Assembly: GCA_014529385.2 (NCBI GenBank)
Contig: CM043970.1
Span: 61,013,523 to 61,077,522 of the forward strand
Reading direction: 5' to 3'
Length of the DNA: 64,000 nt
Origin: Adiantum capillus-veneris
Taxonomy: Eukaryota; Streptophyta; Polypodiopsida; Polypodiales; Pteridaceae
The notes below the pieces were generated by a model, which saw only the letters and a list, made by a program, of their open reading frames with translations, did not search any database and had not been told where the DNA came from. Shown here piece after piece: positions 47,443 to 59,284 of the stretch. Each line of letters begins with the position of its first letter. Position 1 is the stretch's first letter. The position numbers and the translations under genes are program-made.

Positions 47443-49071
47443 TGTCATTTGACACATCCAACCCTATGTGTCCGTGGACAAGCTACAGCATAATCAGGGT
47501 TCAGTCAGTCCAGTCAAGTCTAGATTAGAAGTGATCTGGCACTTTTGTGAGTCTATTCATAGACCGTGCATGCCCAATCACTTGGTATAGATGCATATCC
47601 TCTGGTTGCACACAACATGATCATCAATATTCCCATCAGAATCCATTAGAATCAGTTAGGGAAATTTTCCAGTACATTTAGCCTATTTTTCCTATTTTTG
47701 GTATTTTTCACTTATTATTTTTAAGTGACTTTCCAACAAAAGTAGGTAGGGCAATTCTGCTAAGTTTGTATATAAGCAAACCCAAGTTAGCACTAAATGG
47801 CAGAAGAGGCAGTAGGAGCACATGCTCAACAGGCACCTTCTCAGCAAGAACCCATCAACCCTAGCGTTTGCAGATTCCCTCTCCAAGCCTTGGCGTTTTT
47901 GGACACCCTCAGAACTTCCCCATCCCTGGCGTTTTGGGTAAGAAATTATGTAAGCAAATTATATAAGCAAAGTAGGTAGGGCAATTTCGGTAAGAAAATA
48001 TATAAGCAAACCAAAGTTAGCACTAAAGGGCATATGAGCAAGGAGTACAACAAGCCTTTGGCAACAAGTCCCTCCCTCTCTCAGCAAGAACCATCAAGAA
48101 CCCAGCACCCCTTGGCGACCCCATCACCCATCAACCCTAGCGTTTTGCTCATCGCCAGCCCCCCATCTTGCCTTAGCGTTTTCAGCAATTCTGGACCACA
48201 GTATCCCCTTTGCATCTAGCGTTTCCCATCGCCAGCAGAACCACCAGATCAGCGTTTTCAGCAGCAGGTTAACTTGCGTTTTCAGCCCTAAAACACTGCA
48301 GACAGCAGCGTTTTTGTCAAGCAGTTTTTGCTGAAAACGCTGGTTTACCTGCTGCTGAAAACACTGATCTGGTGGTTCTGCTGGCGATGGTAGATAAAAG
48401 GTGCGTTTTTGAGGGGCTGAAACTGCTTGACAAAAACGCTATGTCTGCAGTGTTTTAGGGCTGAAAACGCTCGTTTACCTGCTGCTGAAAACGCTGATCT
48501 GGTGGTTCTGCTGGCGATGGGAAACACTAGATGCAAAGGGGATACTGTGGTCCAGAATTGCTGAAAACGCCAAGGCAAGATGGGGGGCTGGCGATGAGCA
48601 AAACGCTAGGGCTGATGGGTGATGGAGTCCCCAAGGGGTGTTGGGTTCTTGATGGTTCTTGCTGAGAGAGGGGAGGACCTGTTGCCAAAGGCCTGTTGTA
48701 CTCCTTGCTCATCTTCCCTTTAGTGCTAACTTTGGTTTGCTTATATATTTTCTTACCCAAATTGCCTTACCTACTTTTGTTGGAAAGTCACTTAAATTAT
48801 TAAGTGAAAAATGCTAAAAATAGGTAAAATAGGCTAAATGCACTGGAAAATTCCCCTGAAGGATTCTGATGGATTCTGATGGGAATGCTTATGATCATGT
48901 TGTGTGCAACCAGAGGATATACATCCATACTAAGTGACTGGGCATGCACGGTCTACGAATAGACTAACAAAAGTGCCAGATCACTTCTAATCTAGACTGA
49001 CCGGACTGACGGAACCCTGTTATGTTGTAGCTTGTCCACAGACACATAGGGTTGGATGTGTCACGTGACAC
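47443..49071. repeat. 1.6-kb imperfect palindrome of two family C LTR halves
   Basis: Left arm 47443-48327 reads as the first part of a plus-strand C LTR (TGTCATTTGACACATCC onward). Right arm about 48328-49071 is the reverse of another copy, ending GGATGTGTCACGTGACA. The centre lies near 48328, around CAAGCAGTTTTTGCTG. Both halves lack the LTR 3' part. Arms differ by small duplications (for example GTAGGTAGGGCAATT at 47745 and 47974). Confidence 0.88.
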
Positions 49072-49298
49072 AACGCCACCAAACCACAACTCGGTGTGGC
49101 TCTCAATGTGAATGAGCTGGGAGTGGCCTACTGCCCAGGTCGGGGGATAAGTCTGCTGTAAGGTTACCGAGGGTGAGTGTAAGCAACTCTGAAGGTAGCA
49201 ATCCAAATGATCAGGAGTGTAGAAGAGCAACTGCACTACCATCCAAGCCAAGCTCTAAATGTAGTCGCGGGATGCCTGATCTCCCGCATCTCGCGGGT

Positions 49299-49719
49299 AA
49301 ACTCTCCAAGAGAGTCCAAAGCACTGAAGTCCCACTCCAGTCTGTAGATCCAAGCAATGAACCTGTTCAAGAAGAGATCCAAGATCCTCTTCCTAAGTCC
49401 ATGTAGATGCTCCAGTGTAAGTAAGTGATCTGACATGTCGAGGTCAAGTGGCAAGTGTTTGTCCACTCAAGATGGTGGTGTCTTCTCTAAGAATGTCGGA
49501 ATCCCATATGCCATGAGCATGGCCATATCTCGTGTGAACTCCTTCGATGAGTGCAAAGGTGTGTCCATAACAAACCACAAGTCACCACCCCCTCTGGAGT
49601 GCGCAACCACCGAATGTTGGCTGGAATGAATGGATCTCATGAATGGATCTCCCAAGGATCGTACGCCCGTAGATGATCAAGCCAATGTCAAAGATACCAT
49701 GTACCATTTGCACTACTCT
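49299..49719. other. Non-coding part of D, no gene seen
   Basis: Short open frames only, without recognisable domains. Confidence 0.45.
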
Positions 49720-50412
49720 GCTGCTTCACTCAAGTCTAGGGCATACATGTACGGCTAGTATGTCTCCGGGCTGGCCACCCGCTACATTGTCCGACCGCCC
49801 TCTTCTGGGCCGACCGCCCACCTTGTGCGAGCACCCGTATATTTCTTTTTCCCCTTGCTGGGTCGTGGCTTTTATTTGGCATTGCCCTACCTCCTCTTTG
49901 AGCACCTATATATGGAGCCAGGGGGGTTCACACTCAGTTTGGGACCTTCTCGCACTATCTTCACCCTGTATCGATGGAGTATAGCACTTTCCAATGGAGA
50001 TCTCTTGGCGGTCGGGACACGCCAAACTGCTGCTACACTCGCGAAGTTCGCCGAAGTATTGTCCTTCTGTGGACATCGCAACAGACATCTTCATCATTTG
50101 CCTCACATCTTCGGCTTCATGCGGTTTGTTCAGCATCAAGTGCTGAGAGGGGGTGTTAGATTTAGACCACTACTGCTTCACAAGTCTAGGGCATGCATGT
50201 ACGGCTAGTGTGCCTTCGGGATTGCCACCCATAGCATGTGCATATAGGTTGCACTTTTGTGGGGCCGCCTAGGTTTGGGGCAATCGTCCGCCCAGTATGG
50301 GCTCCCTTGTGCACCTATATATAGAGCCAAAAGGTACCGATTTCATACGTTGTATTTGCAAGTCTTGTGGTTGATGGTAGTCATGGGGGCCCTCCTCTCA
50401 CACCTTGCATTT

Positions 50413-50414
<2 letters not shown>

Positions 50415-50495
<81 letters not shown>
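50415..50495. repeat. (CT)n microsatellite
   Basis: About 40 CT units. Confidence 0.97.
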
Positions 50496-50498
<3 letters not shown>

Positions 50499-51200
50499 TC
50501 CGCACACGTGCACTTCCACAAGATCAGCCCAAGGGTTTTGCACCTTAAGTCTGGGAATAGATCCACGGATCTGAGAGTGGTACGACTCTAGAGTTGGGAT
50601 CCTGAAGTTGGGATTCCTAAGGAAGGACTTCGCGTCCAAGAAACCAGAGTTATTTTGCACGGAGAGGACTTTGGGAACAAAGTCGGAAAAGAGGGCTGCC
50701 ATGCTCTGAGTCTGGAAGGTGAGTTCCAACCTTGGTTCTCTGTTGTTAAATGGACTATTTTCTTAACTTTCTGAGTAATTTCTTTTTATTGAAATTAGGA
50801 TAGTTAAAATGTGTGCACTTGAATCGTAAGGTTAGGAACTGTAGATCTACGGGAATTATTAAAAGCCATCAAAAACGGACAACTTTGATGTGCCATGTGA
50901 TGGGTGATGTTATGAAGTCCAAAAATCAGCCCCCTCTTGGATGAGGCTTCTAGAAAGTGTGTGTTGGCCTGCATGCAACTTCCCTACTGCCAAGTGTCCA
51001 TTTGACTCCTTTTGGTTTAATTTCCTGGTATCCACCAACTTATAAAGTCCCGGCGAGGGGCCTAAATGACTATGAACTGAACCTAGCCAACTTTTTACTC
51101 CTCGGATTTCAATGCCGACTTGCCCAACCATCTCGTGGTGACCTGCCCTTCCTGATTGCTGGTGAAACTCTCGGCCAACGGCCGTTTGACACCCGCCATG
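50496..51200. other. Non-coding, no gene seen
   Basis: Probably the remainder of the D LTR and older flank; no domain, RNA or clear boundary. Confidence 0.45.
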
Positions 51201-51440
51201 CAATGTCCAAGCATTTGTGATTTTAACAAGAGGGTCCCACAAATTAAATAAAAATCAAGGAAAAGAAACCAGCAAATATATATAGTATATAGTTGTTAAT
51301 CTCGTGACAGTCGAGCAAGCAATGTCCAAGCATTTGTGATTTTAACAAGAGGGTCACAAAAATTAAATAAAAATCAAGGGAAAGAAACCAGCAAATATAT
51401 ATAGTATATAGTTGTTGTTAATCTCGTGACAGCCGAGCAG
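51201..51440. repeat. 119-bp tandem duplication
   Basis: Units start CAATGTCCAAGCATTTGTGA at 51201 and 51320 and end near CTCGTGACAG(T/C)CGAGCA. Confidence 0.93.
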
Positions 51441-51459
51441 GCGAGAATTCAACGCACGA

Positions 51460-51781
51460 TCTTCATTTAATTTGCCAAGGTCACTTATTAATTAAGTGCC
51501 TTATTAAGGTGGTTCACACGCGGTAAATGCTCATGCTGGACTCACTGTGCTATGCAAGAGAGGATCTGCAACTATGACCTGCCTGGACATGCACGTCTTG
51601 CTAGAGGCTCACAAGGGTGCCAGGCTAGGTCCTAAGCTAAGACTGACAGTAGACTGTAGCAGAAGCTTGTCCATGTGGTGCAATTGCAGTGCACACGACA
51701 CCTTGAAATCCTTTGGCTGGTTAGACGCATACCCCAGATATGGATAGTAGGGATATCCATATGGGCTCCAACCATTGTACC
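51460..51781 (-). mobile_element. Decayed family-C-like LTR and a Gag-like scrap
   Basis: 51460-51702 resembles the plus-strand right part of C LTRs (GGACATGCACG...GGCTCACAAGGGTGCCAG...AAGCTTGTCCATG) and ends CACACGACA. On the minus strand it is preceded by AAGGATTTCAAGG, a possible purine tract. 51703-51781 encodes on the minus strand WSPYGYPYYPYLGYASNQPK, similar in style to the Gypsy-E Gag before its core (SQPKDYKEGG). Cut off by Gypsy-E at 51782. Confidence 0.45.
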
Positions 51782-52815
51782 TGTCACCAGGAGGTGTATT
51801 TTTCCTGTTGCCTTCCATAAATAAGTATTAGATATTTTTATTTATTTTTACTTGTTTTTCTCGGAACCCTTGAAAAGGTGCAAGTGGACATTGCATGGCC
51901 AGTGTGAAACGGCTGCGGCCGAATAGGTTTCTCACATCGGGAGTCTGGGTCGATCAGTCTGGGACTGGTCGGGCCAGTTAGCACTTAACTCTAATGAGTA
52001 TGGAAGCTCGTGTGCGCCAAACTGGAATTTGGGCCACTCGTCAAGTCACTGACAACTTTATAAGTTGAAAGGGGCTAGTAAATTAACCCACATTTCAGTC
52101 GGGAGCACAAAACAGTAAATTTCAGGTCGCTGTAATTTCTGGTTCAGTCCTGTTTTTGACCTGATTTGGGCACACGACGGTCCCTACACTGTTCCCTGCA
52201 CCTTGGGCTTGGTGCCCCTTGATTCTGGAAGCATCCCGGGCACAAAACAGTCTCAAAACAGAGTAAAAAACAGCAAGCAAACAGTGCTGAATTTACTGCG
52301 CAATCGAGAGGTTATCACCCTCTCGTGGACCTGCTTTGGTGCAGCAGCTAGCTACACCGGTTCCTGTGCAAAGAGGCTCTTGCCTCGGCATGAAAGCATA
52401 TTCCCCACAGCTGTACATAGGTCAAATGAGAAGCCCACTAGTGGGGCATAACATACTGTACGTAGGGGAGAAAGAGAGCAGTATGTAGCGTGCGGGGCAT
52501 CACTCCCGTCACCATACTGTGCATAGAGGGCAAGGAAAGCATAATAGAGTCCTGAGCTTGGAAACAGATTCGGATTAATTTCGGTACCGTTATGCTGCCG
52601 AAATTTTGCCGAATCTGGAGCGTACTAGCTGGATGCAGGTGTTATCTTCCAGGGACACTCTTTTTGTAATTCCCTCTCTCTAAATTAAAGAAATACCGAA
52701 AGGGGCGCTAGTCTTTGGGGCCTACAAGGTGTCGGTCTCGTGTGCGCAGTGACATTCTAGTCGTTGGACGCAACTGTGTTCTCTTCCCTTCTCAGTGCTC
52801 TATGTAAAGTTAACA
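51782..52815 (+). repeat. 5' LTR of Gypsy-E (about 1.03 kb; 3' border uncertain)
   Basis: Starts TGTCACCAGGAGGTG, matched at 58136. Its 3' part (52545-52799) matches 63746-64000. The end is placed at TTAACA (52810-52815) because no standard primer site follows; TGGTTCCATTGCCGGGA at 52862-52878 could be an unusual one. Contains the shared block AAGAAATACCGAAAGGGGCG at 52688-52707. Confidence 0.75.
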
Positions 52816-52946
52816 GGTAATTGAAATAGTACCGCCCTATACGTTGTATAGGCCGGTTATGTGGTTCCATTGCCGGGATAGTCACTTTTTCTTCAAAAAG
52901 TGCAACGTGGATTGTTGTGGGTGAAAGCAACACAGAGCTTGTCGAT

Positions 52947-55900
52947 ATGGCAGAGAAGAGAGACCAAGTACCTGAAGAGGGATCTTCCTCACATGGCACA
53001 GAGAAAATTCCTTCAACTCTTCAAGAAGAGGACAGGTTGTTTAGAACTCAACTGCGTTGTTGCATGGACATGTTTCAGCAGTTGGCTAACAACCCAAGGA
53101 TGCAGGAGTTCTTACAGGCTCCGACACAGGGTTTTCAGCCTCCTACACAGGGCATGACTGAGCGTTGCAGGAAAAGGAGATTTCCAATGCGCAGAGGACT
53201 CATGATGCTCAAGGGAAAGCCCATGTGGTTGAGCAACTAGCGGTGTCCAATGATCCAAAGCAACTTGCTTTAGCTGGACAGGAACCGTTTGTGAATGGTC
53301 AAGGGAGCAATGAACAAGCTATGCGTCAGACCCTTCCATTACCTAATACTTATCCTGGTTATTTTGGAGGTGGTTCAGTGTTTCAAGCTATGGCTGGACC
53401 TTCCACAGGTTATATGCCAGGGAATGTGTTCGGGACAATGCAAACAGGCATGGGTAACCCTATGTATGCAAACATGGGTGTCCAATCAGGTTTTCAGGGT
53501 GCCTATGGCCAGTTTCGAGTGCCTGGAACACAATTTGGTATGGCTGGTTTTTCGCAGCCATACGTACAAAATGCAGATATGACAGGTAAAACAGTTGATG
53601 CGAGTGCTGGAATGAACACTCATGGAGCACCACTGTTACAGGCACCTGTTTATGATAATGTGGCTCCTTTGAGTCAACCTAAGGATTACAAGGAAGGTGG
53701 GCAGGGAGTGAAGTTTGAAACTTTCAGAGGAACTGAGGACCAATTGAAGGCTTTGACCTTCATACAGCAGTTCGATGCAGCTTATGCTGGAGGAAACTTC
53801 ACTGAATCTTCAAAGATACGCAAGGCTGCCACTTTCTTGAAAGGGAATGCGCTCCAGTGGTGGACCGCATTGTTGAACCAAGGTCAAGCCCCAACAACGT
53901 GGGTCCAATTCAAACAGCTTTTTGCGCCTGCATGGTTGACAAATACTTTTGAAGTGGATGTGATGACAGAATGGCACGAGTTGAATGCTAAACAGTGTGC
54001 GAATCTGGAGGAGTACAATAAACGGTTTTGGGCCGCACTATTGCCAGTCACCTCTTACAGGTTTGTGCCTTTGTCAGAACAAATTGAGAAGTACTGTTGC
54101 GGATTGCCCAAGAAAATCAGGGACTACTGCACAAAGACTACTGTCATGAATATGTTTCAGTTGATAGAGAATGCAAGAGTGGCCAACAATCTGTTGAAGG
54201 GAGATTCCGATGGATTTAATAGCCACAAAAAAGGGTCCCAGGGCAAACAATTTTCAGCCAAGGGCAATGTTGCAGCAAAGCCTTCTGAGCCTCCCGCAAA
54301 GAAGCCCTCCACTGAAGAAGCTGATACATCCAAGAAGCAGTTTAAATCTTCTTCGGGACGAGAACAAGGACAAAAAAGACATTTTTCTGGCAAAACTTTT
54401 GAAGAAAGGAAAGCTCCTAGGGAGGCCAAGAAATGCTACATTTGTGAACAGGAAGGACACTTTGCAAATGAGTGCCCACAGAAGAAGTCACAGGATAAGG
54501 ATGACAAGTCAGACCATAAAGGGAAGAAGCCAAAGCCGAGTGCAGGACTTGTTCCAGATTTGGTTGGAGACCAGCCAAACACAGATGCCACGGAGCTGTG
54601 CAGAGCTTGGGGCAAAGTTAGAGACCAGACAGTGCTGGTTTTCTTTGATCCAGGAGCCAGTGCAAATTTCATATCACCAGAATTGGCATCAAAGTTGGGC
54701 ATTCGTGAAGAGGAGATGGGTATGACAGGGGAAGCAGGTTTGGCATGCCCAGGTCATTCAGAGCCTGTTACTCCCATTTTGGGAAAGCTTCGTTTGCACA
54801 TTCAGAGCTATGTCGATGCGGAAGAATTTCATATTATGCCACTTGAGGGCTGTGATGTGTTACTGGGTATCCCATGGTGTTACAGGTTGCATGCTATGGT
54901 GGATACTTACAACAAAAAGATTACCCTTGTACATAGAGGAAAGACTCATGTCCTTGATGTAAAGCTTAAAGGCGAGTGTTCCAGTTGTTTCTGCTTCTGC
55001 TATTTCATTTGTAATAAAGAATCATCTTTCTGCGTACTTGATCTTTGCAAAAGAAGTACCTCAAGTTGTATCTAATTTGTCTACCTTAGATAAAGACACG
55101 TCAACTTTTTTGAGTGGTTTCAGTGATTGTTTTTCGGACTCTTTGCCAGGGGAGTTACCTCCTGAGAGACCTGAGGATCATACCATAGATCTTGTGCCAG
55201 GTTCTAGTCCACCAAATAGACCACCATACAGGGTTAGTGCAGCCCAGCAGAAAGAGATTATGAGTCAGGTCAACGAGCTTTTAGACAAGGGGCTGATTCA
55301 GCCCAGTTCATCCCCTTTTTGTTCGCCTGTACTCTTAGTGCAGAAGAAGGATGGTTCATGGCGCATGTGCATTGACTATCGCGCCTTGAATAAGAATACC
55401 ATCAAGAACAGGTTCCCCATACCGAGGATAGATGACATTCTTGATCGGCTTGAGGGAGCGTCATTGTTTACAATAATAGACCTAAAGAGCGGGTATCATC
55501 AAATACGCATTAGGCCAGAAGTTGTCCATAAGACTGCGTTCAGGACAACATTTGGTCTCTATGAGTTTCTTGTTATGCCATTTGGTCTCACAAATGCTCC
55601 TGCCACGTTTAATAGAATGATGGACAGAATTTTTAGACCACATAGAAACTTCGTGGGTACCTTCTTTGATGACATGATTGTCTACTCAAAGTCTGAAGAG
55701 GAGCATAGGGATCACTTGACCGCAGTTTTCAATGAGCTACGCAAGAACAGGCTACTCATTAATGCGAAGAAGAGAGTTCTTTTTGCAAGAGATTCGCTTC
55801 CTTGGGCACATTGTTTCAAAGGATGGGGTACGCATGGATCCTGCCAAAGTGGAAGCAATTAGGTCATGGCCAGACTTGAAGTCCGTACATGACATTCGAA

Positions 55901-57834
55901 GCTTTCTAGGCTTATGTTCCTACTACAAAAGGTTCATCCGAAATTTTGCTGAGATTGCTTCTCCACTCCGTGCACTGCAAGGAAAAGGAGTTACTTTCAA
56001 GTGGACAGCCAAGGAAATTTTAGCGTTCAAACACTTGAAAGAGAAGCTGACTTCAGATCCGGTAATCATTTTGCCAGATCTTTCCAAACCTTTTGTGGTT
56101 CAATGTGATGCGTGTGGCCATAGTCTTGGTGCAGTTCTAATGCAGAATGGCCGAGTAGTCACATATGAGAGCAGAATTCTTTTGAAGACTGAAAGAAACT
56201 TGCAAGTCTATGAGAAAGAATTGCTGGCAGTAATTCATGCTCTCACTAGTTGGAAACACTATCTGCTAGGGGCTGATTTTGTTGTCCAAACGGATCATCA
56301 AACCTTGCGATATTTTCTCACACAGACGAAGTTGTCTGAGAAGCACATGCGATGGGCAAACATCTTGTCAATGTTCTATTTTCAGATTGTGCATGTGCAA
56401 GGGAAAAAGAACGTGGTGGCTGATGCGTTGTCACGAAAGCCCCAAATTTCAGCAGTGTCAATTCCGTACCATTGTGAACTAGACGAAATGAAGACACAAT
56501 ATGCTGAAGATTCAGATTTTGCAAGGATCTATGACCAGCTTGTTGATGGGCAACATCATGAGCACTATATGCTTAAGAATGACTTTCTCATGATGCAAGG
56601 GGTTGAGGCATTCTTCTATTGGCCAGCTTTGCGTCAAGATGTGGACACATTTATAAGATCATGCTTAGTATGCCAAAAAGTTAAATTTGACAGACAAAAG
56701 CAACCAGGATTGTTGCAACCATTGCCGATCCCTGATAGGCCATGGGAAAGTATAGCAATGGACTTTATCTTTGATCTTCCAAGGACGCAAACAGGCAATG
56801 ATGGGATTTGGACTATCATTTGTAGGTTCAGTAAGCAGGCCCATTTCATTCCTGTGAGGAAGAAGATAAAGCCAGAACACATGGTCAAGATATTCATGAG
56901 CAATATCTTTAAATATCATGGGATGCCTCAGTCGATTATCAGTGACAGGGATCCACGTATGACGAGTCTTTTCTGGAAGGCATTGTTTGAGAACATGGGC
57001 ACTACGCTAAAGTTCTCTTCTTCGTTTCATCCGCAAACTGATGGACAGTCAGAAGAGGCAAATTCTATTGTCTTGGACCTGCTCAAATGTTATGTGTCAG
57101 AGCACAAGGCAACTTGGGAACACCATCTTCCATTGGTTGAATATGCTTACAATAACACTGTGCATACATCAATAGGTAAGGCACCATTTGAGATAGTGGA
57201 AGGAGGGAAAAAAGTCCCGCCCGTTTTGCAGACTAAGGACAAGATATTTGGGGCATACAAGTATGTGCAAGATATGGATGAAACATACAGGAAGATAAAG
57301 ATTGCTCTTGAGAAGACTCAGGCTAAGCAAAAGAAAGCTGCTGATCGTCACCGTCGTGAACTTGTATTTTCACTTGGTGATTGGGTACTTTTACGCTTTG
57401 AAAAGGCCAGGTTAAGGAAAAGGAAAGGCAAGGAACGCTTGTTTCCTAAACTCAGTATGCGATATTATGGTCCTTTTCAGATTTCAGAACAGATCAGCGA
57501 TGTAGCTTACAGGTTAAAGCTACCAGAAGGCTGGAAAATACATAATGCTTTTCATGTCAGCCTTCTAAGGCCCTTTGTTGGTGATGTGCTAGAGAATATG
57601 CTTGATGAGGAACAACCCGAGGTGGAAGAATTGGATGAAATCCTTGTTCCTGAACAAATATTGGCACATAAAGAAAGAAAGGTTAGAGGAAAGGTTGCAA
57701 GACGCTATTTGGTGAAGTTCAAGAACAATCCATCATTAGATGCCAAATGGATGGAAGAGTCTGAATTGATTGATTCACCTCAGCTATTGCAATTGTATCT
57801 TGAAGCCTTTCAGATGGAACCCGCATCGACTTGA
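52947..57834 (+). pseudogene. Gypsy-E gag-pol with chromodomain, three frameshifts
   Basis: Start 52947 (MAEKRDQVPEEGSSS). Frame changes by one base near 53160, 54975 and 55770. Seen: Gag core (about 53690-54200; GGQGVKFETFRG, ALQWWTALL); CCHC knuckle CYICEQEGHFANEC (54434-54475); protease DPGA (54647-54658), proline in the usual Ser/Thr position; RT (about 55280-55780) with FFDD (55665-55673 region); RNase H (about 56085-56340; QCDACGHSLGAVL); integrase with CLVCQKVKF, MDFIFDLP, SDRDP and HPQTDGQSEEANS; C-terminal chromodomain (about 57655-57790; RRYLVKFKNNPSLDAKWMEE). The integrase zinc-finger His pair, present in Gypsy-B, is missing: FLMMQ joins directly to GVEAFFYWP near 56600. Stop TGA 57832-57834. 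Confidence 0.9.
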
Positions 57835-58135
57835 TGCAGCCTTTTTGGAGCAAGGCAAGAGCATGGTTCATGATGCTCAAGAGAGTAGTTAAGCAATTGT
57901 ATCTACTCTTTCCATACACTAGAGAAGTTTGTGCTCAACAGTACACTAGAAGACTTCTATGCTTGATATATGCGTCGTAGCCAGGTTGGTGGGATTGTTT
58001 AATCGTCCAACGCTACATTTCCGGAAGCATGTACATCTTGGATTCCCATCATAGAATATATGTGATATCAGGAGATATCCGCATGTATTATTGGCATGCA
58101 AGCGAGGTCGCTTGCAGTATTTCAAGGGTGGGGTG
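57835..58135 (+). other. Gypsy-E 3' UTR and polypurine tract
   Basis: About 300 non-coding bases ending TTCAAGGGTGGGG (58121-58133), just before the 3' LTR. Confidence 0.8.
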
Positions 58136-58446
58136 TGTCACCGGGAGGTGTATTTTTCCTATTGCCTTCCGTAAATAAGTATTAGATATTTTTATTTATT
58201 TTTACTTGTTTTTCTCGGAACCCTTGAAAAGGTGCAAGTGGACATTGCATGGCCAGTGTGAAACGGCTGCGGCCGAATAGGTTTCTCACATCGGGATTCT
58301 GGGTCGATCAGTCTGGGACTGGTCGGGCCAGTTAGCACTGAACTCTGATGAGTATGGAAGCTCGTGTGCGCCAAACTGGAATTTGGGCCACTCGTCAAGT
58401 CACTGACAACTTTATAAGTTGAAAGGGGCTAGTAAATTAACCCACA
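58136..58446 (+). repeat. 3' LTR of Gypsy-E, first part
   Basis: Matches 51782-52100 closely, to TAACCCACATT, then stops at the Copia-2 insertion site. Confidence 0.9.
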
Positions 58447-58535
58447 TTGTAGATGTTGGTCAAATGGTAGTCTTCAATGATGGTCAGGAGACCGATAGGG
58501 ACGCCATGGAAGCATCTCCTAAAATTTAGGGAACT
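58447..58535. other. Filler between Gypsy-E LTR and Copia-2 LTR
   Basis: About 90 bp matching neither flank nor the start of the Copia-2 3' LTR. It may be what remains after the 5' LTR start was replaced. Confidence 0.5.
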
Positions 58536-58729
58536 GCTATTTTAGTCACTTACTCATATACTCAAATGTAAAGCCCAAAAGAAAAGAGCGTGGCTTTTCC
58601 CAAAAATTCTACGAGCTCTCTCTCTCTCTCACGTTTTCTCTGCGTGTGCTCTTTCTGCGCCAATCTCCTCTTCTCCTTCACTCTCATTGCATAGGACAGC
58701 AAGTGGGCTCTCTCTCCTGCTCCCCCACA
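58536..58729 (+). repeat. 5' LTR of Copia-2, first part missing
   Basis: Matches 63551-63744 from AGTCACTTACTCATATACTC to CTCCCCCACA. About the first 86 bp present in the 3' LTR are absent. Confidence 0.9.
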
Positions 58730-58731
58730 CA

Positions 58732-58743
58732 TGGTATCAGAGC
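58732..58743 (+). promoter_or_regulatory. Primer binding site of Copia-2
   Basis: TGGTATCAGAGC, two bases after the LTR; initiator tRNA-Met type. Confidence 0.93.
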
Positions 58744-59284
58744 TTTAGGGTTTCCAAGAGAGCCATCTTCGCAACACAGATCAGAATTCTGTTCTTGCTC
58801 GCTGCGGGAAGGATATTCAACCGTTTTCGATCAACTCTGTCGCGAAGGGATCCTCTCACCGTGTAGAATCGACCTCCGGTGACAGTTTCCCCAAAATTAG
58901 GGTTTCAAAAACTGGCGAACAGCAGCCTATTTCTGCTGAAATTGACCAATTTCGGGGTCAATTTGATGCAATTTCATTAGGGCAAGTGTCACAGGTCAAT
59001 CTTACAGGTGTTTCCACCAACGAGGTTTTGAAAATTCAGCAAAACAGGTGTTTACAGGTCTGTTTTTTGCCCTAAAACAGGGAATTTCAGCAAGCAAATG
59101 ATGTATACACCTTGTGGAAACCTTTGGTAAGGGTTTGGCAGTGAATGTACACCGTTTTGAGGTGATTTCGCGTGAAATTTGCTCGCTGTTTTTCTGTAAC
59201 AGCAAGCTGTTTTTTGCCCGATTGCGCACATTTGAGCGTGTTTAAGTCGACAAAACAGGGTTTCAGTGTTTGCAATCACTCAGA
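58744..59284 (+). other. Leader of Copia-2
   Basis: 541 untranslated bases between primer site and Gag ATG; no domain seen. Confidence 0.75.

Larger units (their letters stand above)
42299..49071 (+). mobile_element. Tandem array of family C elements (LTR-internal-LTR-internal-LTR)
   Basis: Plus orientation: end of an internal region with purine tract (42299-42386), LTR 42387-43064, internal C2 (43065-44339), LTR 44340-45493, internal C4 (45494-47442), then an LTR that runs into its own inverted copy (47443-49071). Internal units share LTRs, as expected from unequal recombination between LTRs or a multimeric insertion. Flanked by D sequences on both sides. Confidence 0.85.
49072..50495 (+). 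mobile_element. D-right: copia-like remnant with two LTR-like pieces
   Basis: 49072-49298 repeats 42061-42285. An LTR-like piece from about 49720 (AAGTCTAGGGCATACATGTA, TATA at 49909) is followed by a short internal end (49995-50153) and a second LTR start TGTTAGATTTAGACC at 50154, after purine tract TGCTGAGAGGGGG. The second LTR has TATATATAG near 50312 and then (CT)n. A decayed frame near 50060-50100 (DIATDIFIICLTSS) recalls the ADIFTK tail of copia polyproteins. Confidence 0.55.

Noticed and set aside
50910-51242. 110-codon minus-strand frame
   Set aside because: No recognisable domain; checked as a possible missing LIP1P exon and did not fit.
52860-52880. TGGTTCCATTGCCGGGA as the Gypsy-E primer site
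   Set aside because: Not adjacent to a TG...CA LTR end and no tRNA match I can name; mentioned only as a possibility.
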